Position numbers and translations under genes: made by a program
Source: Kiloniella litopenaei
Lineage (GTDB): Bacteria > Pseudomonadota > Alphaproteobacteria > Kiloniellales > Kiloniellaceae
Direction: 5' to 3'
DNA length: 64,000 nt
Assembly: GCF_000982415.1 (NCBI RefSeq)
Contig: NZ_LANI01000018.1
Location: 62,001-126,000 of the forward strand
Notes under the pieces: generated by a model
Database searches by the model: none
What the model was told of the DNA's origin: nothing
Seen by the model: the letters and a program-made list of their open reading frames with translations, nothing else
Shown here: in pieces, positions 26,053 through 35,967 of the stretch
How positions within the stretch are numbered: the stretch's first letter is position 1
Layout: every line of letters starts with the position of its first letter

Positions 26053-26934
26053 ATGCCTGAAGAGAATACTGAAATCCAATCCAAAGAAACAAAAAACTGG
26101 CTACCAAAACTATTTTTAGGGATGGTTTTTTTTATTGTGATAGCTTTTATTACAATTACATTTTCACCAACATTTAGAAATTTCCTCACCTCTATCATTT
26201 CAATTGATGGGGTAATTTCTCAAAAATGGGGTGTGATTGGAGATTTCTTTGGAGGCTTTCTAAACCCAATCGTCAGCTTAGCTGCATTTGGGGGGGTGAT
26301 TTACACAGTACTACTTCAACGAAAAGAACTTTCTCTTCAGCGTGATGAGCTACAAATAACTAACGAGCAACTTAAAGCCTCAGCAGAAGCTCAACAGGAA
26401 CAATCGGACCATTTATCTCTACAAAGCTTTGAAAATATTTTGTTCAAACTCATTGATAGGCACTGCTCAAATATTGAAAATATGAGAGGGAAAGTAGGGA
26501 CTGTTGAGTTATTTGGTAGTACTCTATTAATCCATATAATTGGAAATGTAATAAAAGCTGTTGGTAAAACAAGCCCTAAAAATGTAACTAATAATGGGCG
26601 AAATAAAGAGCAATTTATTGAAGCTTTACATAATAGAAACTTAGCCACATTTTTCACAATTTATCTTCGTTTATCGTATCGAATATATAAATACATTTGG
26701 ATTTATTTTGGTTCCACAGAGGAACCGAGTGACCAAGAATTAAGCTATGCCAAATTGTTTCGCGCTCACTTCACAAACGAAGAATTGTTTTTTTTATTCG
26801 TAAACTCTCTGACACCAGAAGGTCATAAATACAAGAAATTTATTATTCGATACAAGCTATTGGATAACTTTGACGAATCAAAGCTTCCTGACGATGGCTA
26901 TCTCAGAGAGCAGTATATTCAAATGAGGATATAG
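26053..26934 (+). CDS. Putative phage abortive infection protein (AbiC-like, membrane anchored)
   Basis: A 293-residue protein that fits the putAbiC-type family. Two membrane segments (residues about 19-38 and 66-87) are followed by a coiled coil rich in Glu and Gln (88-122, LLQRKELSLQRDELQI), then a helical cytoplasmic domain. The C-terminal motif YAKLFRAHFTNEELFFLF, with NSLTPEG after it, is the family's best-kept part. Members are proposed to stop phage infection, mechanism unknown. ATG at 26053 is preferred, with AAAGAGA upstream; a GTG lies two codons earlier. It is AT-rich and ends two bases from the convergent end of a portal-gene relic. Confidence 0.75.
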   Translation: MPEENTEIQSKETKNWLPKLFLGMVFFIVIAFITITFSPTFRNFLTSIISIDGVISQKWGVIGDFFGGFLNPIVSLAAFGGVIYTVLLQRKELSLQRDELQITNEQLKASAEAQQEQSDHLSLQSFENILFKLIDRHCSNIENMRGKVGTVELFGSTLLIHIIGNVIKAVGKTSPKNVTNNGRNKEQFIEALHNRNLATFFTIYLRLSYRIYKYIWIYFGSTEEPSDQELSYAKLFRAHFTNEELFFLFVNSLTPEGHKYKKFIIRYKLLDNFDESKLPDDGYLREQYIQMRI

Positions 26935-26936
26935 TG

Positions 26937-27147
26937 TTATTTATGACCACCATCTGAACTTTCTTCCGCTTCTTCGATTTTGTATTCATCAAAGGTCACG
27001 ATCTCTTCGCCTGTCCAGTTGTTTAGGCTTGCGAAGGCAGATTGAAGTGGGATTAGCTCATTGCGGTTAAAGACCTTGGTGGCGTCGGTGACGGAGCCGA
27101 AATCACCTGTGTTTTTGGGAGTGATTCCTAGCAGGTGGATAGGGGTA
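26937..27147 (-). pseudogene. Relic of a P2-like phage portal gene (gpQ, PBSX family), C-terminal end only
   Basis: About 70 codons on the minus strand read as the end of a phage portal protein: IHLLGITPKNTGDFGSV, KVFNRNELIPLQ, LNNWTGEEIVTFDEY and a stop at 26937. In P2 gpQ and PBSX portal proteins the same order occurs (PPQLLG, GGFG, NEL.PLQ, LNEWLGEE). The frame runs into AT-rich non-coding sequence around 27150-27180 with a stop, and the other 250-300 residues are absent. It is therefore a 3' fragment of a lost prophage. Length and composition (higher GC than the sequence around it) support decay by deletion. Confidence 0.75.
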
Positions 27148-27195
27148 ATGATACTAAAATTTTTATAATTTAAAAACTAAGATACGGATTCATTG

Positions 27196-27224
27196 TGTCC
27201 CATAGACTGTTACTGCGTGGGACA
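27196..27224. repeat. Inverted repeat TGTCCCA/TGGGACA beside tRNA-Gln
   Basis: Seven-base perfect arms (TGTCCCA and TGGGACA) are separated by 15 bases, 48 bases from the 3' end of the tRNA gene. GTGTCCCA also occurs at 25177-25184 in the same orientation, so the two copies bracket the accessory patch. This could be integrase arm sites, a terminator-like stem or chance. Confidence 0.4.
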
Positions 27225-27271
27225 TATTTATCTCTAAGTTATTGATGCTGTTGAATAGTTTTTGGTTTTGG

Positions 27272-27345
27272 TGGATCCGGGACCAGGATTCGAACCTGGA
27301 CTGAAGGAGTCAGAGTCCTTAGTTCTACCGTTAAACTATCCCGGA
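27272..27345 (-). tRNA. tRNA-Gln (anticodon CTG)
   Basis: A complete cloverleaf on the minus strand, 74 bases with encoded CCA. The acceptor stem is TCCGGGA with TCCCGGA, discriminator T. The D arm contains AGTTTAACGGTAGAAC, the anticodon loop CTCTGAC gives CTG, and the T arm is CCAGG with GTTCGAATC. Phage relics lie just downstream of its 3' end, the usual side for integration into tRNA genes. Confidence 0.92.
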
Positions 27346-27600
27346 TCAGGGTACAGCGTTTGTAAATTCCGGCAGATCGTATCGATCTCTATAAGCCAGA
27401 TTGCTGTGTAACGGTGACTTGCGGGGCTTCATATAGTCCCTTGGCTCTGATCTTACAACACATTTTTGCATCCTGTGATGTTTTTTTGCTTTTGGGGCAA
27501 TTTTAGGGCCCTGGTGGTGAATAGATGTTGATTTTTCCCCCTTTGAATTCGTAAGAAGGGAGTACCGGATTGTTGTCCGGTTGTTTCAGGAGCAGAATTT

Positions 27601-28719
27601 TTGACGGTTACTTCGCAGGCCCGTAAAAAAGCCTTGTCTAAAAAGACGGCAAAACGGGCGGATAACAATGTTTACGCCGCAATTGATTTGGGGACAAATA
27701 ACTGTCGCCTGTTGATTGCGCGTTCCAGCCGCAAAAACTTTCGCGTTCTTGATACCTTTTCCCGCATTGTCCGTTTGGGCGAGGGGCTGAGCCAGACAGG
27801 TAAACTGTCGGAAGAGGCCATGCGCCGTACGCTTACTGCGCTCAAGATCTGTAACAGCAAACTTAAACGTCGTGGTGTAACAAAACTGCGTTGTGTCGCG
27901 ACCGAGGCCTGTCGTCGGGCGGCAAACGGGGATGATTTTATCAAACGGGTCAAGCGGGAAACCGGGCTGGATCTGGAAATCATCGATAACTCGGAAGAGG
28001 CATCTTTGGCCATTATGGGCTGTGCACCCTTGCTCAACCCCGATCTGCCCGAGGCCCTGATCTTTGATATCGGCGGGGGCAGCACCGAAGTTAGCTGGAT
28101 TCGTCAGGCTGATAAAGAATCTGTGCCATGCAACGCAAATGCGGATGATGCAAAGCCCCAGATGTCCCAGAGTTCCCAGACTTCTGAAACTTCAAAACAG
28201 ATTCCACCCAGTGCTATTTTGCCCAATCCGGTTATGGAAGATTGGTATTCCGTTTCCAAAGGGGTTGTGACCCTTGCCGAAAAATACGGCGGGCGGGATA
28301 TCACGCCGGAAACCTATCAAAAGATGGTTCAGGAAATCTATGATGACTTCCTGATCTTTGAGGAAAAACACGGCTTTGCCCAGCGCGTGCAGGACGGCAC
28401 CCTACAGCTGTTGGGTACATCCGGCACGGTCACGACGCTGGTCGGGGTGTATAAAAAGTTGCCGCGCTATGACCGCAACCGGGTTGATGGCACCCTGATC
28501 AACTGTGATACCGCCATTGGTCTGTGCCACAAGATTGCGGGCATGACCTATGCCCAGCGGGTGGCGAACCCCTGTATTGGCAGTCAGCGTGCCGATCTAG
28601 TGGTGGCGGGTTGTGCGATTTTTGAAGCCTTGGCCAAGCTGTGGCCTGTGGCGCAATTGCGCGTGGCTGACAGAGGCCTGCGCGAAGGTATTCTCTACAA
28701 GCTGATCAACGAGGATTGA
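27601..28719 (+). CDS. Exopolyphosphatase/guanosine pentaphosphatase (Ppx/GppA family)
   Basis: A 372-residue member of the Ppx/GppA family, which hydrolyses inorganic polyphosphate and/or pppGpp. The sugar-kinase-like fold is marked by AIDLGTNNCRLLIA (about residues 27-40), VATEACRRAANG, FDIGGGSTEVSW near 158 and LGTSGTVTTL near 277. The start is a TTG with CAGGAG eight bases before it; no nearer ATG precedes the core. A serine/threonine-rich insert (residues about 175-205) lies after the DIGGGSTE motif and is not expected to be catalytic. The rlmE gene follows, the usual partner in alphaproteobacteria. Confidence 0.88.
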   Translation: MTVTSQARKKALSKKTAKRADNNVYAAIDLGTNNCRLLIARSSRKNFRVLDTFSRIVRLGEGLSQTGKLSEEAMRRTLTALKICNSKLKRRGVTKLRCVATEACRRAANGDDFIKRVKRETGLDLEIIDNSEEASLAIMGCAPLLNPDLPEALIFDIGGGSTEVSWIRQADKESVPCNANADDAKPQMSQSSQTSETSKQIPPSAILPNPVMEDWYSVSKGVVTLAEKYGGRDITPETYQKMVQEIYDDFLIFEEKHGFAQRVQDGTLQLLGTSGTVTTLVGVYKKLPRYDRNRVDGTLINCDTAIGLCHKIAGMTYAQRVANPCIGSQRADLVVAGCAIFEALAKLWPVAQLRVADRGLREGILYKLINED

Positions 28720-29054
28720 GATTGCATCCCGCCTTGTCGTATGGCTTTTAACAGAATGTTTTAACTTCTATTCTTTATTATAAGACCGAACAGATACTTC
28801 ATGGCGTGTTTTAGGAGTACTCGGTTTTTAGGGGTATTCTGTTTTGGGGCAGATCACGAGATATTTGAGATTTTATCAATCCTGATGTATAGCCCTGCTG
28901 TGCAACACAACACTGAACGTTTCGTGTGCCGTATAGTTGGCGTGTCGTATAGCTGGTGTGTCCTATAGAATGTCTTTTGATCCCTGTGATCACGTGGCAG
29001 AAAACGACAGTCAGAAAGTACCAGTTCGTAAAGTACCAGTCAGAAAGAGGAAGA
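28720..29054. other. 335-base gap with short tandem repeats before rlmE
   Basis: Nothing here reads as a gene. Three imperfect copies of a 16-18 base unit containing CGTGT..GTATAG.TGG run at 28923-28972. Just before rlmE the 11-base AAAGTACCAGT is repeated at about 29014 and 29031 between two CAGTCAGAAAG copies. The gap should hold the rlmE promoter. Confidence 0.5.
28923..28972. repeat. Three imperfect 16-18 base tandem repeats
   Basis: Units at 28923-28940, 28941-28956 and 28957-28972 share (C/T)GTGT..(C/G)TATAG. The order is head to tail. They might be protein-binding sites or slippage products; the function is not known. Confidence 0.5.
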
Positions 29055-29765
29055 ATGAGCTCTTCAGGTAAATCCAAAAAAGGCGGTTCTCGCCCCAGCA
29101 GTAATCCTTCGGGGCGGGGACTAAAAGTCCGTGTGAAAACTGCTGCCCGGCGCTCGAACTCTTCTGCGCGCTGGTTGAACCGTCAACTCAACGATCCCTA
29201 CGTTCAGGAAGCCAAAAAGCGTGGCTATCGGGGGCGAGCAGCCTTTAAGATTGCTCAGATCGACGACAAGTTTAAAATTTTCAAAAAGAATTCCCGCATT
29301 GTCGACCTAGGGTGTGCCCCTGGGGGCTGGTGTCAGGTCGCTGTTGAACGCTGTGGACCCGGAGCGCATATCGTGGGCATGGATCTCCAAGAGGTCGAGC
29401 CGATTGCCGGGGTTGTTCTGCTGCAGGGCGACTTTATGGATGACGATGCGCCTGCGCGCCTTAAGGCTGAACTGAACGGGCCTGCCGATATTGTTCTGTC
29501 GGATATGGCGGCGGCGGCGACGGGCCATCCTCAGACGGATCACCTGCGGATTATGGGCCTGATGGAGACCGCCCTGATGTTTGCAGAGGAAGTTTTGGTT
29601 CCCGGCGGAAGTTTTATCGGCAAGGTCCTGCAGGGTGGGGCACAGGCCGAGTTGTTGAAGTTGGTAAAAACCAAATTTAAAAGCGTGCGCCACTTCAAAC
29701 CAGATTCCAGCCGCAAGGATTCTTCTGAAATGTTTCTGGTCGCGACAGGTTTCAAGCAAAATTAA
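29055..29765 (+). CDS. rlmE: 23S rRNA (uridine-2'-O)-methyltransferase RlmE (FtsJ)
   Basis: A 236-residue methyltransferase that 2'-O-methylates U2552 of 23S rRNA in the large subunit. The first ~30 residues are a basic, Ser/Gly-rich tail. The SAM site is IVDLGCAPGGWCQVA (residues about 82-96). The catalytic K-D-K-E set is seen as K in RGRAAFKI, D in VLSDMAA, K in FIGKVLQGG and E in SSEMFLVATGF. AGAGGAAG lies just before the ATG at 29055. An open frame runs 33 codons further upstream into repeat DNA but has no support, so it was not used. It precedes guaB, as usual in related genomes. Confidence 0.9.
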   Translation: MSSSGKSKKGGSRPSSNPSGRGLKVRVKTAARRSNSSARWLNRQLNDPYVQEAKKRGYRGRAAFKIAQIDDKFKIFKKNSRIVDLGCAPGGWCQVAVERCGPGAHIVGMDLQEVEPIAGVVLLQGDFMDDDAPARLKAELNGPADIVLSDMAAAATGHPQTDHLRIMGLMETALMFAEEVLVPGGSFIGKVLQGGAQAELLKLVKTKFKSVRHFKPDSSRKDSSEMFLVATGFKQN

Positions 29766-29920
29766 GGTCGCGCCAGTCGCATAGTCAAAGCTTTGAAAAA
29801 TCCATAAAAATCAAAGCTAAAGCTGGGATGTGAATTGAAAATTCAGGACTTTTTGTCGTTCTGTTTTACGGGGCGTGAGGCCTGCATAAAAATTAATTGG
29901 AATCGTCATCTTTTAATCAC

Positions 29921-29948
29921 TTGGCTTTAGGTCGCTTCTGTGTAGAAT
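29921..29948 (+). promoter_or_regulatory. Candidate sigma-70-type promoter for guaB
   Basis: TTGGCT at 29921-29926 and TAGAAT at 29943-29948 are spaced 16 bases apart. The predicted leader of about 75 bases then contains hairpins GCCAC(TATGGT)GTGGC at 29968-29983 and GGGGAAAC with GTTTCCTC at 29991-30010. No purine riboswitch aptamer was recognised. Confidence 0.45.
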
Positions 29949-30024
29949 GCGGCGTCAATCGGATTTAGCCACTATGGTGTGGCACCCATAGGGGAAACGG
30001 GGTTTCCTCTCGTCTTAGGGATAG

Positions 30025-31494
<1,470 letters not shown>

Positions 31495-31559
31495 GTCGTA
31501 ATCAAGAGATGGGGAGCGTAATCAGCGTTTGGTTTCTGCTCTCTAATCTATTATTTATA

Positions 31560-31594
31560 AGGGCGGCCCCCTGTAACGGGTGTCGCCCTTTTTA
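31560..31594 (+). terminator. Rho-independent terminator after guaB
   Basis: AGGGCG and CGCCCT close a longer imperfect stem (inner GCCCC with GGGTG, loop CTGTAAC), followed by TTTTT. It lies 66 bases past the guaB stop and 28 bases before the chosen rsmB start. Confidence 0.8.
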
Positions 31595-31621
31595 TTCCCG
31601 GCTATAAACGCGAGATCAGTT

Positions 31622-32935
31622 GTGAGACCTTCCGGACGTATTCAAACTTCAATCGACCTTCTGACCGAGGTTATGGGCTCATCCCTGCCCATGGATCGGG
31701 TGGTCAACAGCTACCTACGGGCGCGGCGCTTTATTGGCTCTAAAGATCGCAAGGATATTTCTGCACGGGTCTATGGCGTGATCAGGTCCAGGTGTCGGCT
31801 GGATTGGTGGACAATCAGATCCGGTCTTGGCGATGGCTGTCGATCACTGGTTTTATCCTATGCGATCCTGGTCGAGGGGATGAAAGCCTCTGAACTGGAC
31901 GAAATCTGTGACGGCGGTGACTACAGCCCCCGTGCCCTCAGCGAATTTGAAAACGAAGCTTTGGCAACCTTGCAAGGACAGGACCTGAACCACCCGGATA
32001 TACCCGCAGCGGTGCAGGGGGAATTGCCAGACTGGCTTTATGCTTTGTTTGAAGCGCAGTTTGGCGTCGAGGGCGCAAAGGCTGAAGCCGCTGGTTTGCA
32101 AGCACAGGCCAGTCTTGACTTGCGCGTCAATCTGCTCAAGGGCAAACGGGATCAGGCTATCGCGTTCCTCGGCAAGGATAATGTGGAAGGGGGCGCGACG
32201 GATTTCTCGCCCTGGGGCATCAGGGTTCAGGGACGGACGGCCCTTGGAAACTGCAAAGCCTTTCGCGAGGGACTGGTTGAAGTGCAGGACGAGGGATCGC
32301 AACTTATTGCCTTGTTGTGCGATGTGACACCCGGTCAGTCTGTGCTCGATCTCTGCGCGGGTGCCGGGGGGAAATCTCTTGCTCTGGGCGCTCTGCTGAA
32401 AAACGATGGTGAACTGGTGGCGATGGATATTGATCCCCGCCGACTTCAACGGGCGGAACCCCGTGTTGAAAAAGCAGGCATTGAAAATATCCGCTATGCA
32501 ACGCTGAACAAAGAGAACCTGAAGAAGATGTCAGCAAAAGGCGCTGGCGAAGGTTTTGACCGTGTCTTGGTCGATGCCCCCTGTTCAGGAAGCGGCACAT
32601 GGCGGCGACAGCCGGATGCACGTTTGCGCATTACCCCGGATAAGTTCGTAAACTACAGGGAAATGCAGGCGACCGTACTGGAACAAGGGGCGTCTTGCGT
32701 AAAGATTGGCGGACGCCTGATCTATGCGACCTGTTCCGTTCTTGATGAGGAAAACACGGATCAGATTGATGCCTTCCTTGCAAAGCACCCGAACTATCAA
32801 CGCGTGCCTGCCAGCAAAATCTGGGAAGCGCAAGGCATGGAGCCCTGTTCCTTTATTGACGAGACTATGAAGGTGTCCCCCGCGCAACACGGCCTTGACG
32901 GTTTCTTTTGTGCGGTATTGGAAAGACAGTCGTAA
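31622..32935 (+). CDS. rsmB: RsmB/NOP-family rRNA cytosine methyltransferase
   Basis: A 437-residue SAM-dependent RNA m5C methyltransferase, probably for 16S rRNA. A helical N-terminal domain is followed by the catalytic domain with the SAM motif DLCAGAGGKSLALG (near residue 245). The two cysteines of the reaction are in VDAPCSGSGTWRRQP (near 320) and YATCSVLDEENTD (near 370). The GTG start at 31622 gives an N terminus like homologues (RPSGRIQTSIDLL). A longer frame from 31580 starts inside the guaB terminator and was rejected. Position between guaB and guaA is typical for the group. The symbol is by family; the exact base modified is not proven. Confidence 0.85.
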   Translation: MRPSGRIQTSIDLLTEVMGSSLPMDRVVNSYLRARRFIGSKDRKDISARVYGVIRSRCRLDWWTIRSGLGDGCRSLVLSYAILVEGMKASELDEICDGGDYSPRALSEFENEALATLQGQDLNHPDIPAAVQGELPDWLYALFEAQFGVEGAKAEAAGLQAQASLDLRVNLLKGKRDQAIAFLGKDNVEGGATDFSPWGIRVQGRTALGNCKAFREGLVEVQDEGSQLIALLCDVTPGQSVLDLCAGAGGKSLALGALLKNDGELVAMDIDPRRLQRAEPRVEKAGIENIRYATLNKENLKKMSAKGAGEGFDRVLVDAPCSGSGTWRRQPDARLRITPDKFVNYREMQATVLEQGASCVKIGGRLIYATCSVLDEENTDQIDAFLAKHPNYQRVPASKIWEAQGMEPCSFIDETMKVSPAQHGLDGFFCAVLERQS

Positions 32936-33091
32936 TCGGGAATGGCGCTGGATTGCACCCAAAACAATTTGTGCGCTGACAATCCTGATCGGATAATATC
33001 TTTTGGTGCAAAGCCAAGAAAAGCTTGCTAGGGCTATATCCTGTTTTCCCGATTTTGTTTTTCTGCTCTTTTCTTCCGACAGGTCACCTCA

Positions 33092-33901
33092 ATGGATTTC
33101 TTTTCTCCCGAGCTTCTTGCTCTGATGTTTGCTGCGGGTCTTTTCGCGGGCTTTGTTGATGCCATTGCCGGGGGCGGGGGGCTGATTACGCTGCCTGTCC
33201 TGTTGACTGTCGGACTGTCGCCGGTTCAGGCCATTGCAACCAACAAGCTACAGGGATCTTTTGGCACCTTTTCCGCGACGCTTAATTTTATCCGCAAAGG
33301 CCATCTGGATATCAAGGCGTGGATACTGCCGATTGTTCTGACCTTTGTCGGGGCGGGGTCTGGTGTACTTGTTCTGCGGTCGGTTGATAGCAGCTTTCTG
33401 GTCAATGCCATTCCCTTTTTATTGATTGCCATTGCTATCTATTTCCTGTTTCAGCGCAAACTGGGGGATGAAGATCGGCATCAGCGGATCAGCCGGAATG
33501 TCTTTGCCTTTTTCTTTGGCACGAGCATTGGGTTTTACGATGGTTTTTTCGGCCCCGGTACGGGATCGTTCTTTACCTTGGCAATTGTGACCCTGCTTGG
33601 CTACAACATCCTGAAAGCGACGGCCCATGCAAAGCTGTTGAACTTTACCAGCAACTTTGCCTCATTACTGTTCTTTATTCTGGGCGACAGTCTGGTGTGG
33701 TCTGTTGGCCTGATTATGGCCTGTGGGTCCATCGTCGGGGGCTATCTGGGATCACAGATGACCATGAAGCACGGGGCGCGGATTATTCGCCCGCTGTTGG
33801 TTATCACCTCGATTCTCATGACGGTCAAGCTGATCCATTCCAACCCTGATCATATTCTCGGGCGCTGGATAGTTTCGTTTTTGGATGTTTTTCTTTCGTA
33901 G
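33092..33901 (+). CDS. TSUP (TauE/SafE) family membrane permease
   Basis: A 269-residue integral membrane protein with about eight hydrophobic segments and the two family repeats. The first repeat reads FVDAIAGGGGLITLPVLL with ATNKLQGSFGT and the second FYDGFFGPGTGSFF with ATAHAKLLNFTSN. Members export or import sulfite, sulfoacetate, taurine or other small organic anions. It sits between rsmB and guaA with no sulfur gene near, so the substrate is open. The ribosome site is CAGGTCACCTCAATG. Confidence 0.88.
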   Translation: MDFFSPELLALMFAAGLFAGFVDAIAGGGGLITLPVLLTVGLSPVQAIATNKLQGSFGTFSATLNFIRKGHLDIKAWILPIVLTFVGAGSGVLVLRSVDSSFLVNAIPFLLIAIAIYFLFQRKLGDEDRHQRISRNVFAFFFGTSIGFYDGFFGPGTGSFFTLAIVTLLGYNILKATAHAKLLNFTSNFASLLFFILGDSLVWSVGLIMACGSIVGGYLGSQMTMKHGARIIRPLLVITSILMTVKLIHSNPDHILGRWIVSFLDVFLS

Positions 33902-34108
33902 TTTCAAAAGCTGTGTTTGGAAGAGAAAATTTATATTCTTGCTTTAGGGCAAAAACTTCAGAAAACCAGTAATTGAGCTGTTTCTGCCTTTGACATTTGC
34001 CACGCTTTGCGGCAGGAAAGGGGCGTGAAACTGAACGCGCCCTGGATGCTAGGTAGTTGCATGTGCCACTACGGGTATCGGGCTTATAGCGGAGCATGAG
34101 TTCCATCC

Positions 34109-35662
34109 ATGACTGATCGTATTCTCATTATTGATTTCGGGTCACAGGTTACCCAGCTGATTGCACGTCGTGTGCGTGAAAGCGGTGTCTATTCCGAAAT
34201 TCATCCCTTTAACGCCGTTGATGACGCGCTTTTGGAAAGCTATGCCCCCAAGGGTATCATTCTTTCCGGTGGTCCGGCTTCTGTAACCTGGGACGATGCC
34301 CCGTCTGCACCGAAGAAGGTGTTTGAAATGGGTATTCCGGTTCTGGGGATCTGTTATGGACAGCAGACCATGATGGAACAGCTTGGCGGCAAGGTTGAAA
34401 CATCAGACCATCAGGAATTCGGTCGCGCCATTGTTGATATCAAAGAAGACTGCGCCCTGTTCCACGGGGTCTGGAATGTCGGTACACAAGAGCAGGTCTG
34501 GATGAGCCACGGCGACCGTGTTGGCAAGCTGGCACCGGGCTTTCGCGTGGTGGCAACGTCCGAAGGCGCGCCCTATGCGGCTGTGGCAAACGATGAAAAG
34601 CGTTTCTATGCTGTTCAGTTCCACCCGGAAGTGGTGCACACGCCGCATGGCGCCCAGCTGTTAAAGAACTTTACCCATGGCGTGGCTGGCTGTTCCGGTG
34701 ACTGGACCATGGCTGCCTTTAAGGATCAGGAAATTGCCAAAATCCGCGAACAGGTTGGTGACGGCAAAGTTATCTGTGGCCTGTCCGGTGGTGTCGACAG
34801 CTCTGTTGTTGCTGTTCTGTTGCACGAAGCGATTGGCGAACAGCTCACCTGTGTGTTTGTTGATACCGGCTTTATGCGTATGGGCGAAGCAGAGCAGGTT
34901 GTTACTTTGTTCCGGGATCATTACAACATCCAATTGATCCACGTTGATGCTTCTGAAAAGTTTTTTACGGCTCTCGGGGATGAATTCGACCCAGAGAAAA
35001 AGCGCAAAACCATCGGTGGTCTTTTCATTGATATTTTCGAAGAGGAAGCAAACAAGGTTGGCGGTGCAGACTTCCTTGCACAGGGAACGCTGTATCCGGA
35101 TGTGATTGAATCCGTTTCCTTTACTGGCGGCCCAAGTGTGACCATCAAATCGCACCACAACGTGGGTGGTTTGCCAGAGCGCATGAATATGAAACTGGTT
35201 GAGCCTTTACGCGAGCTGTTCAAAGACGAAGTTCGTGATCTTGGCCGTGAACTCGGGCTACCGGATACCTTTGTTGATCGCCACCCCTTCCCGGGGCCTG
35301 GCCTTGCGATCCGTATTCCGGGGCAGCCACTTACGCCAGAGAAGTGCGATATCCTGCGCAAAGCAGATGCAATCTATCTGGATGAAATTCGCAAAGCAGG
35401 TTTGTACGATGAAATCTGGCAGGCTTTTGCCGTTTTGCTTCCCGTCAGAACCGTTGGTGTTATGGGCGATGCCAGAACCTATGACTTTGTCTGTGCTTTG
35501 CGTGCGGTCACATCAACTGATGGTATGACGGCTGATTATTATCACTTTGATCATGAATTCCTCGGCCGCGTTTCCAACCGGATTATTAACGAAGTCCGCG
35601 GGATCAACCGTGTGGTCTATGATTGCACCTCAAAGCCACCGGGAACGATTGAGTGGGAATAA
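34109..35662 (+). CDS. guaA: GMP synthase (glutamine-hydrolysing)
   Basis: A 517-residue bifunctional enzyme that aminates XMP to GMP. The N-terminal class I glutaminase has the catalytic triad: Cys in GICYGQQTM (near residue 81), and His and Glu in HPEVVHT (near 172). The ATP-pyrophosphatase part follows with the P-loop SGGVDSSV (near 230). The C-terminal dimer domain ends in [13 protein letters not shown], the normal terminus. It is cytosolic and full length. The leader before it holds a GGGCG...CGCCC hairpin. A terminator follows. Confidence 0.95.
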   Translation: MTDRILIIDFGSQVTQLIARRVRESGVYSEIHPFNAVDDALLESYAPKGIILSGGPASVTWDDAPSAPKKVFEMGIPVLGICYGQQTMMEQLGGKVETSDHQEFGRAIVDIKEDCALFHGVWNVGTQEQVWMSHGDRVGKLAPGFRVVATSEGAPYAAVANDEKRFYAVQFHPEVVHTPHGAQLLKNFTHGVAGCSGDWTMAAFKDQEIAKIREQVGDGKVICGLSGGVDSSVVAVLLHEAIGEQLTCVFVDTGFMRMGEAEQVVTLFRDHYNIQLIHVDASEKFFTALGDEFDPEKKRKTIGGLFIDIFEEEANKVGGADFLAQGTLYPDVIESVSFTGGPSVTIKSHHNVGGLPERMNMKLVEPLRELFKDEVRDLGRELGLPDTFVDRHPFPGPGLAIRIPGQPLTPEKCDILRKADAIYLDEIRKAGLYDEIWQAFAVLLPVRTVGVMGDARTYDFVCALRAVTSTDGMTADYYHFDHEFLGRVSNRIINEVRGINRVVYDCTSKPPGTIEWE

Positions 35663-35700
35663 TTCTGTAGAATTAATCTTGCAGTCCAAGTTTTTGTTGA

Positions 35701-35727
35701 GGGCGAAACCACGTGTTTCGCCTTTTT
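35701..35727 (+). terminator. Rho-independent terminator after guaA
   Basis: GGCGAAAC and GTTTCGCC form a perfect eight-pair stem with loop CACGT, followed by TTTTT. It faces the convergent cysteine-rich gene, which ends 15 bases beyond. Confidence 0.85.
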
Positions 35728-35741
35728 CATTTTTGTGTGGA

Positions 35742-35909
35742 TTAAGGAGTAGCGGGGGCACTACACGCGCAACCACAACCTTTTTGTCCTTGCTCCTTGG
35801 CTACTTCATCTGCTTTGCAGCAGGCGGTAGTATTGTGTTCTGGGACGCCACCACAACATTGGTGATTGTCGGGTGTTATTGATTTTGACTTCTCTGTTTT
35901 TCTTTCCAT
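35742..35909 (-). CDS. Small cysteine-rich protein downstream of an ArsR regulator
   Basis: A 55-residue protein. It begins MERKTEKSK, followed by a part with seven cysteines: CC at 18-19, CC at 30-31 (ACCKADEVAKEQGQK) and CGCAC at 45-49. There is no signal peptide and no membrane segment. The cysteine pattern suggests metal or metalloid binding, like a small metallothionein or metallochaperone; no named family was recognised. The ATG has AAGGA close upstream, and an in-frame stop just before it fixes the start. It follows the ArsR gene by 58 bases on the same strand, so they are probably co-transcribed. Confidence 0.6.
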   Translation of the reverse strand: MERKTEKSKSITPDNHQCCGGVPEHNTTACCKADEVAKEQGQKGCGCACSAPATP

Positions 35910-35967
35910 TGGTCCTTACTTTGCATGATGTAGGGTGAGCATGAATACTGCTGGTAGTCTTTGTTCC

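Noticed and set aside
28139-28215. Ser/Thr-rich insert in the Ppx/GppA protein as a frameshift or mobile insertion
   Set aside because: The frame is intact on both sides, composition is similar, and no repeats flank it, so it is taken as a normal variable loop.
28956-29054. 33-codon extension of rlmE
   Set aside because: It runs through the short repeats, whereas the ATG at 29055 has a good ribosome site.
31580-31621. Longer N terminus for the RsmB-like protein
   Set aside because: It would start inside the guaB terminator stem and has no ribosome site; the GTG at 31622 gives the family N terminus.
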